A stretch of 64,000 nucleotides of DNA, taken from NCBI RefSeq assembly GCF_017357385.1, contig NZ_CP071632.1, forward strand, positions 687,501 to 751,500, read 5' to 3'. The notes under the pieces are model-generated. The model did no database searches. It saw only the letters and a list, made by a program, of their open reading frames with translations, and had not been told where the DNA came from. A program made the position numbers and the translations under genes. Positions 36,047 through 46,091 of the stretch are shown one piece after another (position 1 is the first letter of the stretch; each line of letters starts with the position of its first letter). The DNA is from Rhizobium sp. NZLR1 (GTDB lineage Bacteria > Pseudomonadota > Alphaproteobacteria > Rhizobiales > Rhizobiaceae).

Positions 36047-37126
36047 TTATCTTACCCGTTTGTTCTTGGCATCTGCGGCGTAGACCCGGTGGATGAGCTC
36101 CGCAACGGCCTTATAGAAGACTGACGGTATGACACTATCGATCGAGACTTGCGCAAACATGGAGCGCGCAAGTGGCGGATCCTCGAACACCGGGATGCCG
36201 TTTTTTTCGGCAATCTCCCTGATTTTGAGCGCAATAAGGTCCTGGCCCTTGGCCAGCACCACCGGCGCGTCGTTTTCTTCGCGGGCATAGCGTAGCGCCA
36301 CCGCATAGTGCGTCGGGTTGGCGATGACGAGCGTCGCCCGGTCCACATTGGCGATCATACGCCGGCGCGCGCGGTCGCGCATCAGCGAGCGCTGCCGCCC
36401 CTTGACGAAGGGGTCTCCCTGTGCCTGCTTGTTTTCTTCCTTGATTTCGTGCCGCGTCATCTTCAGCTCGGTGAACCAGTGATGGCGCGTCCAAAAGACA
36501 TCGACGATCGCCACGATCGCGGTGGCGATCAGCACGACGATGATGATCTTGCGCATCGCCGTCGAGATCCGCACCAGGATCGTCTGCGGATCGGAGAACA
36601 TCGCGTCGATCGAGCTAAAATATTCGCTTCTGAGCACAAAAAACAGGATCACCCCGACGACGACGACCTTGAACAGCGATTTTCCGAACTCGACGAGGCC
36701 CGGCAGGCTGAAGAGCCGTTCCCAGCCTTTGGCGGGAGAGATGCGCGAGGCCTGCGGCCGGATGCGTTCGAGCACCGGCGTCGGCAGGTTCTGGAAGACG
36801 GAGGAGGCGATGCCGAACACCATGAACAGGATGAAGGCCGGCGCCAGCAGCGCCGCACATGCCCAGCCGAGCTTGACGAACAGCGAAAGGACGTCGGGAC
36901 CCGTCTCGATCTTCCACTGGTCGGGTTGCTCAAAGATGTCGCGCAGGGTTTCAGTCATGCGGCCGACGCTGTCGGGGAGGAAGAACACCAGATAGATATA
37001 GGTGGCAAGGATGGTCGCAAAGATCGACAGCTCGCGCGAAAACGGCACGTTGCCTTTCTCAGCCGCGTCGGTTTGCTTTTTCGCGGTCGGGGCTTCTGTT
37101 TTGCTGTCCTTGTCATCGTCTGCCAA
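36047..37126 (-). CDS. flhB: flagellar export apparatus protein FlhB
   Basis: 359 residues. The basic N-terminus ([20 protein letters not shown]) is followed by four membrane helices and a cytoplasmic C-terminal domain. The autocleavage site NPTH is present in [15 protein letters not shown] near residue 270. Cleavage there switches export from hook to filament substrates, with FliK as the ruler. It is on the minus strand, 336 bases after fliG, and is followed by the 147-residue gene. Confidence 0.95.
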   Translation of the reverse strand: MADDDKDSKTEAPTAKKQTDAAEKGNVPFSRELSIFATILATYIYLVFFLPDSVGRMTETLRDIFEQPDQWKIETGPDVLSLFVKLGWACAALLAPAFILFMVFGIASSVFQNLPTPVLERIRPQASRISPAKGWERLFSLPGLVEFGKSLFKVVVVGVILFFVLRSEYFSSIDAMFSDPQTILVRISTAMRKIIIVVLIATAIVAIVDVFWTRHHWFTELKMTRHEIKEENKQAQGDPFVKGRQRSLMRDRARRRMIANVDRATLVIANPTHYAVALRYAREENDAPVVLAKGQDLIALKIREIAEKNGIPVFEDPPLARSMFAQVSIDSVIPSVFYKAVAELIHRVYAADAKNKRVR

Positions 37127-37163
37127 GTCGCGGCCCTCCGTCGAAGAAATAGGCAGCAGCTAC

Positions 37164-37210
37164 TGCATGTCGCCCAAAAGTGTGCAGCGGTTCTGGAATG
37201 ACGACATGCA
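37164..37210. repeat. rhizobial palindromic intergenic repeat
   Basis: Outer arms TGCATGTCG (37164) and CGACATGCA (37202) enclose CCCAAAAG-TGTGCAG-CGGTTCTGG. The plan matches the elements at 35441 and 31567. The second hairpin at 37224 follows directly, as often seen in mosaic intergenic elements of rhizobia. Confidence 0.7.
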
Positions 37211-37223
37211 TCAAAACAAAGAA

Positions 37224-37267
37224 CTAAAGCGCGCCGCGGAAACCGGGTTCCCTGCGGCGCGCTTTAG
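37224..37267. repeat. 14-bp perfect inverted repeat in mosaic element
   Basis: CTAAAGCGCGCCGC at 37224-37237 is matched by its exact complement GCGGCGCGCTTTAG at 37254-37267, with 16 bases between. The stem is very stable and could act as a transcript-processing or termination hairpin between fliG and flhB. Confidence 0.65.
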
Positions 37268-37462
37268 AGCGCGGCCTGTATTGGAAGGGTAGTCGCCTGT
37301 CGCATGGCGATCAACAGCCGCTTTGCAGGCGGCTGGATTTGTCAACAGTCTCGGAGTGCTATGTATGTCGCTCGGAAGCGGGCAGCGGTATCCGGGATAC
37401 CGATACGCATAAACCTGGAACGAAAACGGGTCGCACGAATGAAGGTCAATGCGCGCCCCGCT

Positions 37463-38503
37463 TTAGGCGGCTGCCGAAGCGTCGCCTTCCTTCTCCTTGA
37501 GCTCGATCTGGCCTGAGTTGGCCAGGCGAATCGCTTCCTGCGCCACGGCGCGCCGGGCAATGGCAATCTCGCGCGGATTGACGCCGCCCATGCCGCTCTG
37601 CAGATCCGATTCGATCATGCGGCGCTGGCGAGGGCTGATGGCGGAGAGAACCGATTCGCGGATCTCTGGCGGCGAACCGCGCAACGCGACGGTGAGCACA
37701 TCCGTCGAGATGTCGTTGAGCAGCATGACGCGGCTGCGCTGCGGCATGTACATGAGGTCCTCGAACAGGAAGATTTTCGGACGGACCTTGTTGACGGATT
37801 CGCGGCTGATCGATTCCAGCGAGGTGAGCAGCGTGTCGACCTGCGGCTTGTCGAGTTCGTTCATGAGATCGGCGACCTTCGTCGAGCCGGCGGCATTGCG
37901 CTCTGCCTCTACCTCGGCAAGCAGCGTCATGACCTGGTTCTCGATGATCTGCGCAGCCTTCGGGCTGACGGCCTTCATGTTGACCGTTCGGTTCATGATG
38001 TCAGCACGGCGGTTGTCTGGGAGCTGCAGCAGCACCTTGGCGCCGAAGTTGGAAGGCATCATCGAAAGAATATAGGCGACGGTCTGCGGATGTTCGCGCA
38101 GCAGGAACTGTGCCACGAAGGTCGGCTCGGCCTCGCTGAGACGATCCCAGATCGAGGTTTCGTAGGCCTGGAATGCCGTGCGGCGGCCGAGCAGGCTGTC
38201 GACCTCGTCGGGCGTCAGGCCTTCTTCCAGAATGGCCTCGATCGCCTTGGCATTGTCCATCAGTCCGGCGCCCTCGGTGAAGAGGTCTTCGAATTCGCCG
38301 ACGAGCATCAAGAGTTCGTCCGGCGGGATGGCGCGCAGCGACTGAGCGGATGAGATAATGGTCTGCAGTTCGGCCTGGGTGAAATATTTCAACAGCCGGC
38401 CGGCGACTCCCTTTCCCATAGCGAGAAGAACAGCCGCCGCCTTTTCAGCCTGGGTCAACGGTTTCCCGGCTAGCGCGCCGCCGAAATCGTCAAAGTCCAT
38501 CAT
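37463..38503 (-). CDS. fliG: flagellar motor switch protein FliG
   Basis: 346 residues with the three FliG domains: the N-terminal part that binds FliF (LTQAEKAAAVLLAMGKGVAG), the middle domain with EHPQTVAYILSMMPSN, and the C-terminal torque domain carrying the charged helix (RRMIESDLQSGMGG). It couples stator movement to rotor rotation. It is preceded by fliN, 28 bases apart. Confidence 0.95.
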   Translation of the reverse strand: MMDFDDFGGALAGKPLTQAEKAAAVLLAMGKGVAGRLLKYFTQAELQTIISSAQSLRAIPPDELLMLVGEFEDLFTEGAGLMDNAKAIEAILEEGLTPDEVDSLLGRRTAFQAYETSIWDRLSEAEPTFVAQFLLREHPQTVAYILSMMPSNFGAKVLLQLPDNRRADIMNRTVNMKAVSPKAAQIIENQVMTLLAEVEAERNAAGSTKVADLMNELDKPQVDTLLTSLESISRESVNKVRPKIFLFEDLMYMPQRSRVMLLNDISTDVLTVALRGSPPEIRESVLSAISPRQRRMIESDLQSGMGGVNPREIAIARRAVAQEAIRLANSGQIELKEKEGDASAAA

Positions 38504-38531
38504 GGTCTAACCTCTCCGTCCCACACAGGGA

Positions 38532-39119
38532 TCAGGCTTTTTTCGTACTCAAAACTTCTATCAGTTTCACACCGAATCGCGTGTCGTCATTATCAAGCAC
38601 CGTAATCTCGCCGCGCGCAATCCTGCGGCCATTCACCATGATCTCGACCGGTTCGCCGATCTTCTTGTCGAGGGCGATCGTCGCCCCTTCATTGAGGTTC
38701 ATCAGGCCGGAGACCTGCATGCGGCTGGTGCCGAGCATGATCTGGACGTCGATCGGGATGTCCATGATCAGGTCGAAGTTCGAATTCAGCGCGCTGCCGA
38801 GCGGAGCCGGCGATGCGTCGAAAGAGGGGCTGTCGCCGAAATCCATGCCGGCGGCCGGGCTGGCATTGCCGGCGCCGAAATCGCCGCCGAAATCGTCGCC
38901 GCCAAACGGGGTGTCCGACATCTCGCCGCCGAAGGCCGCCAGATCGGTTCCTGCTGCGAAGGCGTCGTTCTGCAGGTCGTCGCCAAACTGCGGCAGGTCG
39001 CCATCGGCATCCTGCTTCAGCACGCCGCGCAGATCGTCGATCGCTTGGTCGAGATCCGCTTCGCTGCCCGGAAGATCCAGGGAGAGGTCGCTGTTCTGCT
39101 GTGTTTTCTTCGTAGCCAT
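38532..39119 (-). CDS. fliN: flagellar motor switch protein FliN
   Basis: 195 residues. The first 110 are low in complexity, acidic and Gly/Asp/Phe-rich. The C-terminal 80 residues form the SpoA/FliN domain ([20 protein letters not shown], then [20 protein letters not shown]). It forms the C-ring base with FliM and FliG. A long acidic N-terminus is usual in rhizobial FliN. It lies between fliM and fliG. Confidence 0.93.
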   Translation of the reverse strand: MATKKTQQNSDLSLDLPGSEADLDQAIDDLRGVLKQDADGDLPQFGDDLQNDAFAAGTDLAAFGGEMSDTPFGGDDFGGDFGAGNASPAAGMDFGDSPSFDASPAPLGSALNSNFDLIMDIPIDVQIMLGTSRMQVSGLMNLNEGATIALDKKIGEPVEIMVNGRRIARGEITVLDNDDTRFGVKLIEVLSTKKA

Positions 39120-39184
39120 GAAATCACTATTCCAGTTGAAACTTGCCTCAAACTGCCTTTGCAGCCCAAAAGCCAGAGAACCGA

Positions 39185-40135
39185 TTAATTCATTAAATGA
39201 CGGATGAGTTCGTCATCCGAGTTCATCGTATCCCGGACGCGGACCATGTAGTTTTCGCCTGAACGCCCGAACTCGCACACATACAATTCCTTGCTGTTGG
39301 CGCTGACCTCGACGCGCACGTCACCGCTGTCGCGGAACGGAATGACGTCGCCGACCATCAGCTTCGATATCGTGCGCAGCGTCAGGTCCTGCAGCCTGAT
39401 CTTGGCCTCGAGTGTGACATGCGAGCGGCGGACCTGGTCGCCCAGCTGTTCGGTCCACTCCGCCGACTTGCCGGTCGCCTGGCGCTTCGGCTTCGGCGGC
39501 GTCACCTTGGTCTTGAGCAGCGCGGTCTGCGGAACCATCAACGAAAATTCCGAAACGATGCCGGCAAGCGTGATCGACATATTGATGGCGGCGGCGAATT
39601 CGTCCGGGCGGTCCTCCGGCGGCCGGGCGCGCATCTCGAGCGCGTGCGGGGCCGAAAGGCTCGGTTCGAAACCGCCGGGCGCGTTGACGGCCGAGCGCAG
39701 CACCTTGGCGATCTTGTCAAAAACCATCACCGCCAGGTCGATTTCGATGACCGACAGCAGCCGGTCGGCCGGCTCCTCGATCGTATCGGCGGTGGCGCCG
39801 AGCAGGTGCTCCATCAGCGTGATGACGAAACCGTTGCCGCAGGCAAGCGTGATGTTCTGCGACCAGTTGCGCAGTGTCACGTCGACGAGGGTGACGTTCG
39901 CGTTCAGGTCGTCGATCAGGTGGTTCTTATAGCCGATCTCGCAGCCGAGATAGTTGACCGTCACGTCGAGGCCGGTCTCGCTCTTGATGACGTCGGGAAA
40001 GAATTCGCTGTAGACTTCCCCGAAGGAACTGCAGATCTTGGCGACCCTGCCTCTATCGCCAAGCCCGCCTGTCAGCTTGGCGAGAAGGGCAGGATCCATT
40101 GCCGGTTTGTCATGCGAAGCATTGCTCATAGTCAT
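39185..40135 (-). CDS. fliM: flagellar motor switch protein FliM
   Basis: 316 residues. A CheC-like middle domain ([20 protein letters not shown]) and a C-terminal SpoA domain ([20 protein letters not shown]) are seen. FliM takes the CheY-P signal at the switch; the usual N-terminal CheY-binding LSQxEIDAL peptide is not obvious here, as is common in rhizobial FliM. The ATG at 40135 directly follows the motA stop; an ATG two codons later is an alternative. Confidence 0.9.
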   Translation of the reverse strand: MTMSNASHDKPAMDPALLAKLTGGLGDRGRVAKICSSFGEVYSEFFPDVIKSETGLDVTVNYLGCEIGYKNHLIDDLNANVTLVDVTLRNWSQNITLACGNGFVITLMEHLLGATADTIEEPADRLLSVIEIDLAVMVFDKIAKVLRSAVNAPGGFEPSLSAPHALEMRARPPEDRPDEFAAAINMSITLAGIVSEFSLMVPQTALLKTKVTPPKPKRQATGKSAEWTEQLGDQVRRSHVTLEAKIRLQDLTLRTISKLMVGDVIPFRDSGDVRVEVSANSKELYVCEFGRSGENYMVRVRDTMNSDDELIRHLMN

Positions 40136-41008
40136 TTAAGCCGCCTTGTTTTCGCCGCCTGGGTTCATCATTTCCTGTTCGACCGCGTCGATGGACGGAC
40201 GCTCGTAAGCCGAGATCGTCTTGCGGCCGTATTCGAGAGCGACCTGCGGCACCGAGCCGTTCATGTAAGCAAGCAGCGTCTGCTTGACGATGACGTAGAG
40301 TCGGTGCTGCTTGTTGCGCACGATCTTGATCTGGGAGACCAGCGGCGAGCAGACGCAATAGGACAAGATAATGCCGAGGAAGGTGCCGACGAGCGCCGAG
40401 CCGATCAGGTGCCCGAGCACCTCAGGTGAATCGTTGATGTGAGCCATCGCCTTGATGACGCCGAGAACCGCGGCGACGATACCGATCGCCGGGAAGGAAT
40501 CGCCCATGATCTGGATCGCGTGGTAAGGCTTCATCTTGTCATGCATGATGGTGTTGAGTTCTTCGTCCATCAGCGCCTCGATCTCGTGGCTGCGGGCATT
40601 GCCGATGATGATCAGACGCACGTAGTCGCAGATGAACGCCGTCAGTTCCTTGTTCTTCAGAACTGTCGGAGCCTGTTGGAAGATCGTCGATTCGACCGGA
40701 TTGTCGATATGGGCTTCGATTTCGTTTCGCGACTTGGTGCGCAGGTCGCGCATCAGCGAATAGAGCACGCCGAGCGTGTCGAGATAATTGCGTTCTTTCG
40801 GCACAGCGTGCTTGAAGGCTTCGCCGAGCGCTTTGCCGGAATCCTTCACCACTTTCATTGGGTTCGCCATGATGAAGCTGCCGAGGCCGGCGCCGCCGAT
40901 GATGAGGAATTCGAAGGGCTGGAACAGCGCGTTCACTTCGCCGCCCATCGCCATGAAGCTGCCGACGATGCAGCCGCAGACAACAATAAATCCGATAATA
41001 ATATTCAT
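40136..41008 (-). CDS. motA: flagellar motor stator protein MotA
   Basis: 290 residues with four membrane helices and a large cytoplasmic loop. The start ([20 protein letters not shown]) and the second half ([20 protein letters not shown]) match the MotA/TolQ/ExbB family. With MotB it forms the proton channel. It is the first gene of the minus-strand operon motA-fliM-fliN-fliG and is divergent from flgF, with a 250-base shared promoter region. Confidence 0.95.
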   Translation of the reverse strand: MNIIIGFIVVCGCIVGSFMAMGGEVNALFQPFEFLIIGGAGLGSFIMANPMKVVKDSGKALGEAFKHAVPKERNYLDTLGVLYSLMRDLRTKSRNEIEAHIDNPVESTIFQQAPTVLKNKELTAFICDYVRLIIIGNARSHEIEALMDEELNTIMHDKMKPYHAIQIMGDSFPAIGIVAAVLGVIKAMAHINDSPEVLGHLIGSALVGTFLGIILSYCVCSPLVSQIKIVRNKQHRLYVIVKQTLLAYMNGSVPQVALEYGRKTISAYERPSIDAVEQEMMNPGGENKAA

Positions 41009-41261
41009 CGTCAGCCCAATCTGAACGTTGCTTTTCTCTGAGACGGATAGGATTTCTGCCTTGCGTGAGGCTGATGAAAGGGCTGGTCGCGGGGCATTTC
41101 CGCGTGCCAGCTTCGCGCAAGCATCTGCCGTCAGGCTAAAGGAGACGAATGGGTGTCCGCACCCGTTTCTGAGATGCCGCCTCAGCGAAATCCCGGCCGA
41201 ATCACAAAGACGACGCCCGGCTTTTCGTTCCGTTCATCGCCAATGCTTGGAGCTTACCGAC

Positions 41262-41996
41262 ATGCAATCCGGTCTTTATGTTTCACTGTCGTCGCAGATG
41301 GCGCTCGAAAAGCGCCTGACCACCATCGCAGACAACATGGCGAACGTGAACACGACCGGCTTTCGCGCCACCGAGGTGAAGTTCGACGAGATGGTGGCGA
41401 ACTCCAAGAACAAGCTCAACACCAAGGTCGCCTTCGTTTCCCAGGGCAACGACTATCTGAACGAGGGAAATGGCGAATTGCAGCACACCGGCAACATGCT
41501 CGATTTCGCCGTCAAAGGTGATGCCTGGTTCTCGCTCGATACGCCGGCAGGCCGCGTCCTGACGAGGGACGGCCGCTTCACGCTCAAGGATACCGGCGAA
41601 CTCGTGTCGATCCGCGGATATCCCGTTCTCGACGCCGGCGGCGCGCCCATCCAGCTCAACTCGAAGGGCGGCGAGCCGGCCGTCGGCACCGACGGCATCA
41701 TCTACCAGGGCGACCGCCAGGTCGCCTCGCTCGGGCTGTTCGAGGCCGATGTCAGCAAGGGATACCTACGCTACGAAAACAGCGGCATCATGACCACTGA
41801 CCAGCCGCGCGCCGTCGTCGACCGCTTCAATGTCGGCGTCGAGCAGGGTTATCTCGAAAACTCCAACGTCAACGCCATGCGCGAGATCACCCAGTTGATC
41901 GAAGTCAACCGCGCCTTCGAAAGCGTCTCGTCGCTGATGCGCGACAGCGAGGATTCCTTCAAGGAAGCCGTGCAGACGCTCGGGGGTAGCCGCTAA
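41262..41996 (+). CDS. flgF: flagellar proximal rod protein FlgF
   Basis: 244 residues from the ATG at 41262; upstream frame rejected. Rod/hook signature at the N-terminus (LEKRLTTIADNMANVNTTGF), the middle beta domain and the FlgF/FlgG-type C-terminal helix (GYLENSNVNAMREITQLIEV). First gene of the plus-strand operon of the basal body. It is exported through the flagellar type III system. fliI starts two bases later. Confidence 0.93.
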   Translation: MQSGLYVSLSSQMALEKRLTTIADNMANVNTTGFRATEVKFDEMVANSKNKLNTKVAFVSQGNDYLNEGNGELQHTGNMLDFAVKGDAWFSLDTPAGRVLTRDGRFTLKDTGELVSIRGYPVLDAGGAPIQLNSKGGEPAVGTDGIIYQGDRQVASLGLFEADVSKGYLRYENSGIMTTDQPRAVVDRFNVGVEQGYLENSNVNAMREITQLIEVNRAFESVSSLMRDSEDSFKEAVQTLGGSR

Positions 41997-41998
41997 GC

Positions 41999-43396
41999 AT
42001 GAGCACCACACTACTGTCCGAGGACGGTCTTTCCCCAAAATTGGCGCATCTGGCAGATCTCGTCGACCGATACGCATCGCCGGAGTTCGCGGTTGCCCAT
42101 GGCGGTCGCGTGCAGACCATCGCCGCAGGCCACTACACGGTTCGCGGTCTCTCCCGCCATGTTCGCCTCGGTGAGTTTGTCGCCCATAAATCGGCGACCG
42201 GCGTCCATCTGGGTGAGGTCGTTCGCGTCGAGCCGGACCTGATTTATGTCTGCCCGATCGAACCAGGCGAGCCGATCGGCATCAACGATACGGTCATCCG
42301 CAAGGGCGCGTTTCGTATCTCACCGTCTGACAGCTGGTGCGGGCGCACCGTCAACTCGCTCTGCGAACCGATCGACGGGCTGGGTCCGATCACCGAGGGC
42401 CTCGATCGCCGCTCGATCGCCAATACCGCGCCGCCCTCGATGACCCGCAAGCGTGTCCAGACCGGCTTCAAGACCGGCGTACGCGCGATCGACATCTTCT
42501 CGCCGCTCTGCCTCGGGCAGCGCCTCGGCATCTTCGCCGGTTCCGGTGTCGGCAAGTCGACGCTTTTGTCCATGCTCGCCCGCGCCGACGCCTTCGACAA
42601 GGTCGTCATTGCGCTTGTCGGCGAACGCGGCCGCGAGGTGCGTGAATTCATCGAGGATACGCTCGGCAGCAATATGAAGAAGGCTATCGCCGTCGTTGCA
42701 ACCAGCGATGAGAGCCCGATGCTGCGCAAGATGGCGCCGCTGACGGCCGTCACCATCGCCGAACATTTCCGCGACAAGGGCGAGAATGTTCTCTTCATCG
42801 TCGACAGCGTCACGCGTTTCGCCCATGCGATCCGCGAGGTGGCGACTGCCTCCGGCGAGCCGCCGATCGCACGCGGTTACCCGGCTTCCGTGTTCACCGA
42901 GCTGCCGCGCCTGCTGGAGCGCGCTGGTCCCGGCCCCGAGGGCGCCGGCACCATCACGGCGATCATCTCGATTCTCGTCGACGGCGACAACCACAACGAC
43001 CCGATCGCTGATTCGACGCGCGGCATCCTCGACGGTCATATCGTCCTGCAACGCAGCCTCGCCGAAGAAGGGCGTTACCCACCGATCGATCCGCTAGCCT
43101 CGATTTCGCGTCTTGCCCGCAAGGCCTGGACGCCGGACCAGGAAAAGCTGGTCTCGCGGCTGAAGGTGCTGATCCATCGCTTCGAGGAAACACGCGACCT
43201 GCGCCTAATCGGCGGTTACCGCCAGGGTGCCGATCCCGATCTCGATATGGCGGTCAAGCAGGTACCGATCATTTACGACGTCCTGAAACAGTCGCCGGGC
43301 GACCGCGACTCGGCCGATGCCTTCGCCGATCTCGCCGGCGCGCTCAAAGCTGCAGCCGGTATGGGCAATCAGGGCGCACCCATTCAGAGGAGATAG
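41999..43396 (+). CDS. fliI: flagellar export ATPase FliI
   Basis: 465 residues. It is a F1-beta-like ATPase: Walker A in FAGSGVGKSTLLSML, Walker B in VLFIVDSVTRFAHAIRE and the catalytic ERGREVREF motif. It energises export of rod, hook and filament subunits. There is no gene for FliH beside it, and the next gene is of unknown type. Confidence 0.96.
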   Translation: MSTTLLSEDGLSPKLAHLADLVDRYASPEFAVAHGGRVQTIAAGHYTVRGLSRHVRLGEFVAHKSATGVHLGEVVRVEPDLIYVCPIEPGEPIGINDTVIRKGAFRISPSDSWCGRTVNSLCEPIDGLGPITEGLDRRSIANTAPPSMTRKRVQTGFKTGVRAIDIFSPLCLGQRLGIFAGSGVGKSTLLSMLARADAFDKVVIALVGERGREVREFIEDTLGSNMKKAIAVVATSDESPMLRKMAPLTAVTIAEHFRDKGENVLFIVDSVTRFAHAIREVATASGEPPIARGYPASVFTELPRLLERAGPGPEGAGTITAIISILVDGDNHNDPIADSTRGILDGHIVLQRSLAEEGRYPPIDPLASISRLARKAWTPDQEKLVSRLKVLIHRFEETRDLRLIGGYRQGADPDLDMAVKQVPIIYDVLKQSPGDRDSADAFADLAGALKAAAGMGNQGAPIQRR

Positions 43397-43398
43397 AC

Positions 43399-43941
43399 GT
43401 GGCTGAATTCGACGACGAACGCATCGCTTCTCTGAAGCAGCGCCGGAAGACCGTCATCCTGGATCGGCTTCTGACTTTCACCGGCCTGGCGCTTGCCGGC
43501 GCTTCCGCCTTCTTTCCGTGGTATGTATTTTTCAACGAAGATAAGTTCGGCATCAACGTCGCCGCCAGCGACAATTCGCGCGAATTGCCGGATTGGCCGG
43601 CCCGCAACGTCTTCAGCGTCTCGCCGCTTGCCATGATCAACAAGAACGAGCCGGACAAAAAGGCCCCGCCGATCGATCCGCTGACGACGGCAACGGTTTC
43701 CGACCTCGGCAAGGAACGCAATGGCCGCCCCATACCCGAGGATCAGCCTTTCCCTGGCAAGTCTTTCTTCCGCCTGCTGCACGTTTCCAACGGCCGGGCG
43801 CTGATCGAGGATCCCTCGGGTATGTATGTGGTGCGCATCGGTTCGATCCTGCCCGACGAGAGCCGCCTAGCGACACTCGAGCAGCGCGACGGCAAATGGG
43901 TGATCGTTACCTCCAAGGGCGATACCTACCAGAATAATTGA
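43399..43941 (+). CDS. membrane-anchored protein of the flagellar operon, unknown function
   Basis: 180 residues from the GTG at 43399 with GAGGAGATA just upstream, two bases after fliI. A cytoplasmic N-terminus (residues 1-22) is followed by one membrane helix (about 23-46; LTFTGLALAGASAFFPWYVFF) and a periplasmic region. The periplasmic C-terminal third (SFFRLLHVSNGRALIEDPSG, then VVRIGSILPDESRLATLE) looks like a small beta-barrel domain. Present in this place in the flagellar regions of rhizobia I know; function not established. A strong terminator follows. Confidence 0.75.
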   Translation: MAEFDDERIASLKQRRKTVILDRLLTFTGLALAGASAFFPWYVFFNEDKFGINVAASDNSRELPDWPARNVFSVSPLAMINKNEPDKKAPPIDPLTTATVSDLGKERNGRPIPEDQPFPGKSFFRLLHVSNGRALIEDPSGMYVVRIGSILPDESRLATLEQRDGKWVIVTSKGDTYQNN

Positions 43942-43966
43942 ACCTGTCGGCCAACGCCGAAGGCAA

Positions 43967-44007
43967 CAGGGGCTCCGCCGCGAACCGGCCGGAGCCCCTG
44001 TTTTTTT
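43967..44007 (+). terminator. rho-independent terminator
   Basis: CAGGGGCTCCG (43967-43977) pairs with CGGAGCCCCTG (43990-44000) across a 12-base loop and is followed by seven T residues. It separates the flgF-fliI-orf unit from the flgB operon. Confidence 0.9.
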
Positions 44008-44107
44008 GAGCGCAGCGCTGCCCGAAAAGCGCCTTGAAACCTGAATTCCCGTAAGTCCCACGCAAGATTACCGCACTAGGTTCGGGACAGTAAAAACGGA
44101 GAGTCTC

Positions 44108-44500
44108 ATGCAACCGATCCAACTTTTCGACTTGGCTTCGCGACAGGCGGAATGGCTGACGATCCGTCAGCAGGTTGTTGCCGGCAACATCGCGAATGCC
44201 AACACCCCGAAGTTCCACGCCAAGGACGTCACGCCCTTCGACGCCGTGCTGGACAAGTCCGACATCACCATGACGCGCACCAATCCGGCCCATCTCAGCG
44301 GCAATGATTTCAGCGCCAGCGGCGATATCGACGTCAAGGACGCCGCACTCGACCAGGAAATCGGCGTCCAGGAATCAGGCAATACCGTCGGTGTGGCCGA
44401 AGAGCTCTCCAAGTCGGGCGATATCAAGCGCCAGTACGATCTGAACACCTCGCTGGTCAGTTCTTTCAACCGCATGATGTTGATGACCGTCAGGAAGTAA
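44108..44500 (+). CDS. flgB: flagellar rod protein FlgB
   Basis: 130 residues. N-terminal rod signature (QVVAGNIANANTPKFHAKDV) and a C-terminal helix (LNTSLVSSFNRMMLMTVRK). Most proximal rod subunit. First gene of a long operon running to fliP; flgC follows after six bases. Confidence 0.95.
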   Translation: MQPIQLFDLASRQAEWLTIRQQVVAGNIANANTPKFHAKDVTPFDAVLDKSDITMTRTNPAHLSGNDFSASGDIDVKDAALDQEIGVQESGNTVGVAEELSKSGDIKRQYDLNTSLVSSFNRMMLMTVRK

Positions 44501-44506
44501 AAATTC

Positions 44507-44923
44507 ATGGATCCGCTTTCAGCAGCAATGAAAATCGCCGGTTCCGGGCTCGAGGCGCAGTCGACGCGCCTGCGCATCGTTTCGGAAAACATCGCTAACG
44601 CTCGCTCGACCGGCGACACGCCTGGAGCCGACCCCTATCGCCGTAAGACGATCACCTTCGGCCAGCAGATGGATCGCGCCAGCGGCGTCGAGACGGTCGA
44701 TGTCAAGAAGGTCGGCGTCGACGAAGGCGACTTCAGCACCGAATTCGACCCCAGCAATCCGGCCGCGGATCAGAAGGGCGTCGTCAAACTGCCGAACGTC
44801 AACATCCTCGTCGAGATGGCCGACATGCGCGAAGCCAACCGCTCGTATGACGCCAATCTGCAGACCATCAAGCAGACCCGCGATCTCATCTCCTCCACGA
44901 TCGACCTCCTGAAGAGCCAATAA
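44507..44923 (+). CDS. flgC: flagellar rod protein FlgC
   Basis: 138 residues: [20 protein letters not shown] at the N-terminus and a C-terminal helix with [20 protein letters not shown]. Proximal rod subunit exported through the flagellar type III system. It ends two bases before fliE. Confidence 0.95.
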   Translation: MDPLSAAMKIAGSGLEAQSTRLRIVSENIANARSTGDTPGADPYRRKTITFGQQMDRASGVETVDVKKVGVDEGDFSTEFDPSNPAADQKGVVKLPNVNILVEMADMREANRSYDANLQTIKQTRDLISSTIDLLKSQ

Positions 44924-44925
44924 TA

Positions 44926-45267
44926 ATGATCAGCAGCGTCCAGAATGTCAGCAACCTTTCGATGACCCGAGCGCTTGGCGCCGTCGACACCGAAAATTCC
45001 GCCTCGTCGTCTGCCGCCACCATGCCGGGCACCGCAGGTGCGGCCAACGGCATGAGCTTTGCCTCCGTCATGGGCAACATGGCAACCGACGCGGTCACCA
45101 GCCTGAAGGGTGCGGAAAGCATGTCCTTTGCCGGCATCAAGGGCACGGCGACGACGCGTGAAGTCGTCGATTCCATGCTCCAGGCCGAGCAGACGCTGCA
45201 GACCGCGATCGCCATCCGTGACAAGGTCGTCTCGGCCTTTCTCGAAGTCACCAAGATGCAGATGTAA
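44926..45267 (+). CDS. fliE: flagellar hook-basal body protein FliE
   Basis: 113 residues. The C-terminal half is the FliE signature (REVVDSMLQAEQTLQTAIAI, ending FLEVTKMQM). FliE joins the MS ring to the rod. The N-terminus is Ser/Ala-rich. Co-transcribed with flgC and flgG. Confidence 0.93.
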   Translation: MISSVQNVSNLSMTRALGAVDTENSASSSAATMPGTAGAANGMSFASVMGNMATDAVTSLKGAESMSFAGIKGTATTREVVDSMLQAEQTLQTAIAIRDKVVSAFLEVTKMQM

Positions 45268-45286
45268 CTGAATTGAGGACGAACAC

Positions 45287-46075
45287 ATGAGAGCGCTCGC
45301 CATCGCAGCAACGGGCATGGATGCCCAGCAGACCAATCTGGAAGTCATCGCGAACAATATCGCCAACATCAATACGACGGGTTTCAAGCGCGCTCGCGCC
45401 GAATTCTCCGATCTTCTCTACCAGACCGAACGCGCCAAGGGTGTCGCCAACCGCGCCAACCAGGCCGTCGTCCCGGAAGGCGCCAATATCGGCCTCGGCG
45501 TCCAGACCTCGGCGGTGCGCAACCTGCATCTCCAGGGCGAACTGACCCAGACCGGCAACGACCTCGACGTGGCGCTGATCGGCAAGGGCTTCTTTCAGAT
45601 CCAATCGACCGACGGTACGACGCTCTACAGCCGTGCCGGCGCCTTCAACAAGAACGAGCAGGGCCAGCTCGTCACCATCGACGGCTACGAGGTCCTTCCC
45701 GGCATCACCATTCCGACGGGCTCGACCGAGCTGACGATCAGCCGCTCGGGCCAGGTTTCGGCCAAGCTGCCCGGCGCGACGACCGCGACCACGCTTGGCC
45801 AGCTGACGCTTGCCGATTTCGTCAATGAGGCCGGCCTCCAGCCGATCGGCGACAATCTCTTCCAGGAAACGGCTGCCTCCGGCGAAGCCGTCGTCGGCAA
45901 TCCCGACGAGGAAGGTTTCGCCTACATGAAGCAAGGCTATCTGGAATCCTCGAACGTCGACCCGGTGAAGGAAATTACCGAGCTGATCTCGGCCCAGCGC
46001 GCTTACGAAATGAATTCCAAGGTGATCACCACCGCTGACGAAATGGCCACCGTCGTCAGCAAGAACCTGAAGTAG
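45287..46075 (+). CDS. flgG: flagellar distal rod protein FlgG
   Basis: 262 residues. N-terminal [20 protein letters not shown] and C-terminal [20 protein letters not shown] mark it as FlgG. It forms the distal rod that passes through the P and L rings. Length is normal for the family. Confidence 0.96.
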   Translation: MRALAIAATGMDAQQTNLEVIANNIANINTTGFKRARAEFSDLLYQTERAKGVANRANQAVVPEGANIGLGVQTSAVRNLHLQGELTQTGNDLDVALIGKGFFQIQSTDGTTLYSRAGAFNKNEQGQLVTIDGYEVLPGITIPTGSTELTISRSGQVSAKLPGATTATTLGQLTLADFVNEAGLQPIGDNLFQETAASGEAVVGNPDEEGFAYMKQGYLESSNVDPVKEITELISAQRAYEMNSKVITTADEMATVVSKNLK

Positions 46076-46091
46076 AGGGAAGGGCCGAAAC

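Larger units (their letters stand above)
37127..37462. other. intergenic region between fliG and flhB
   Basis: 336 bases without a supported gene, mostly taken up by the two palindromic elements at 37164-37210 and 37224-37267 and a degenerate copy at about 37360-37410. It interrupts an otherwise tight switch operon, so flhB may have its own promoter here or be read through. Confidence 0.5.
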
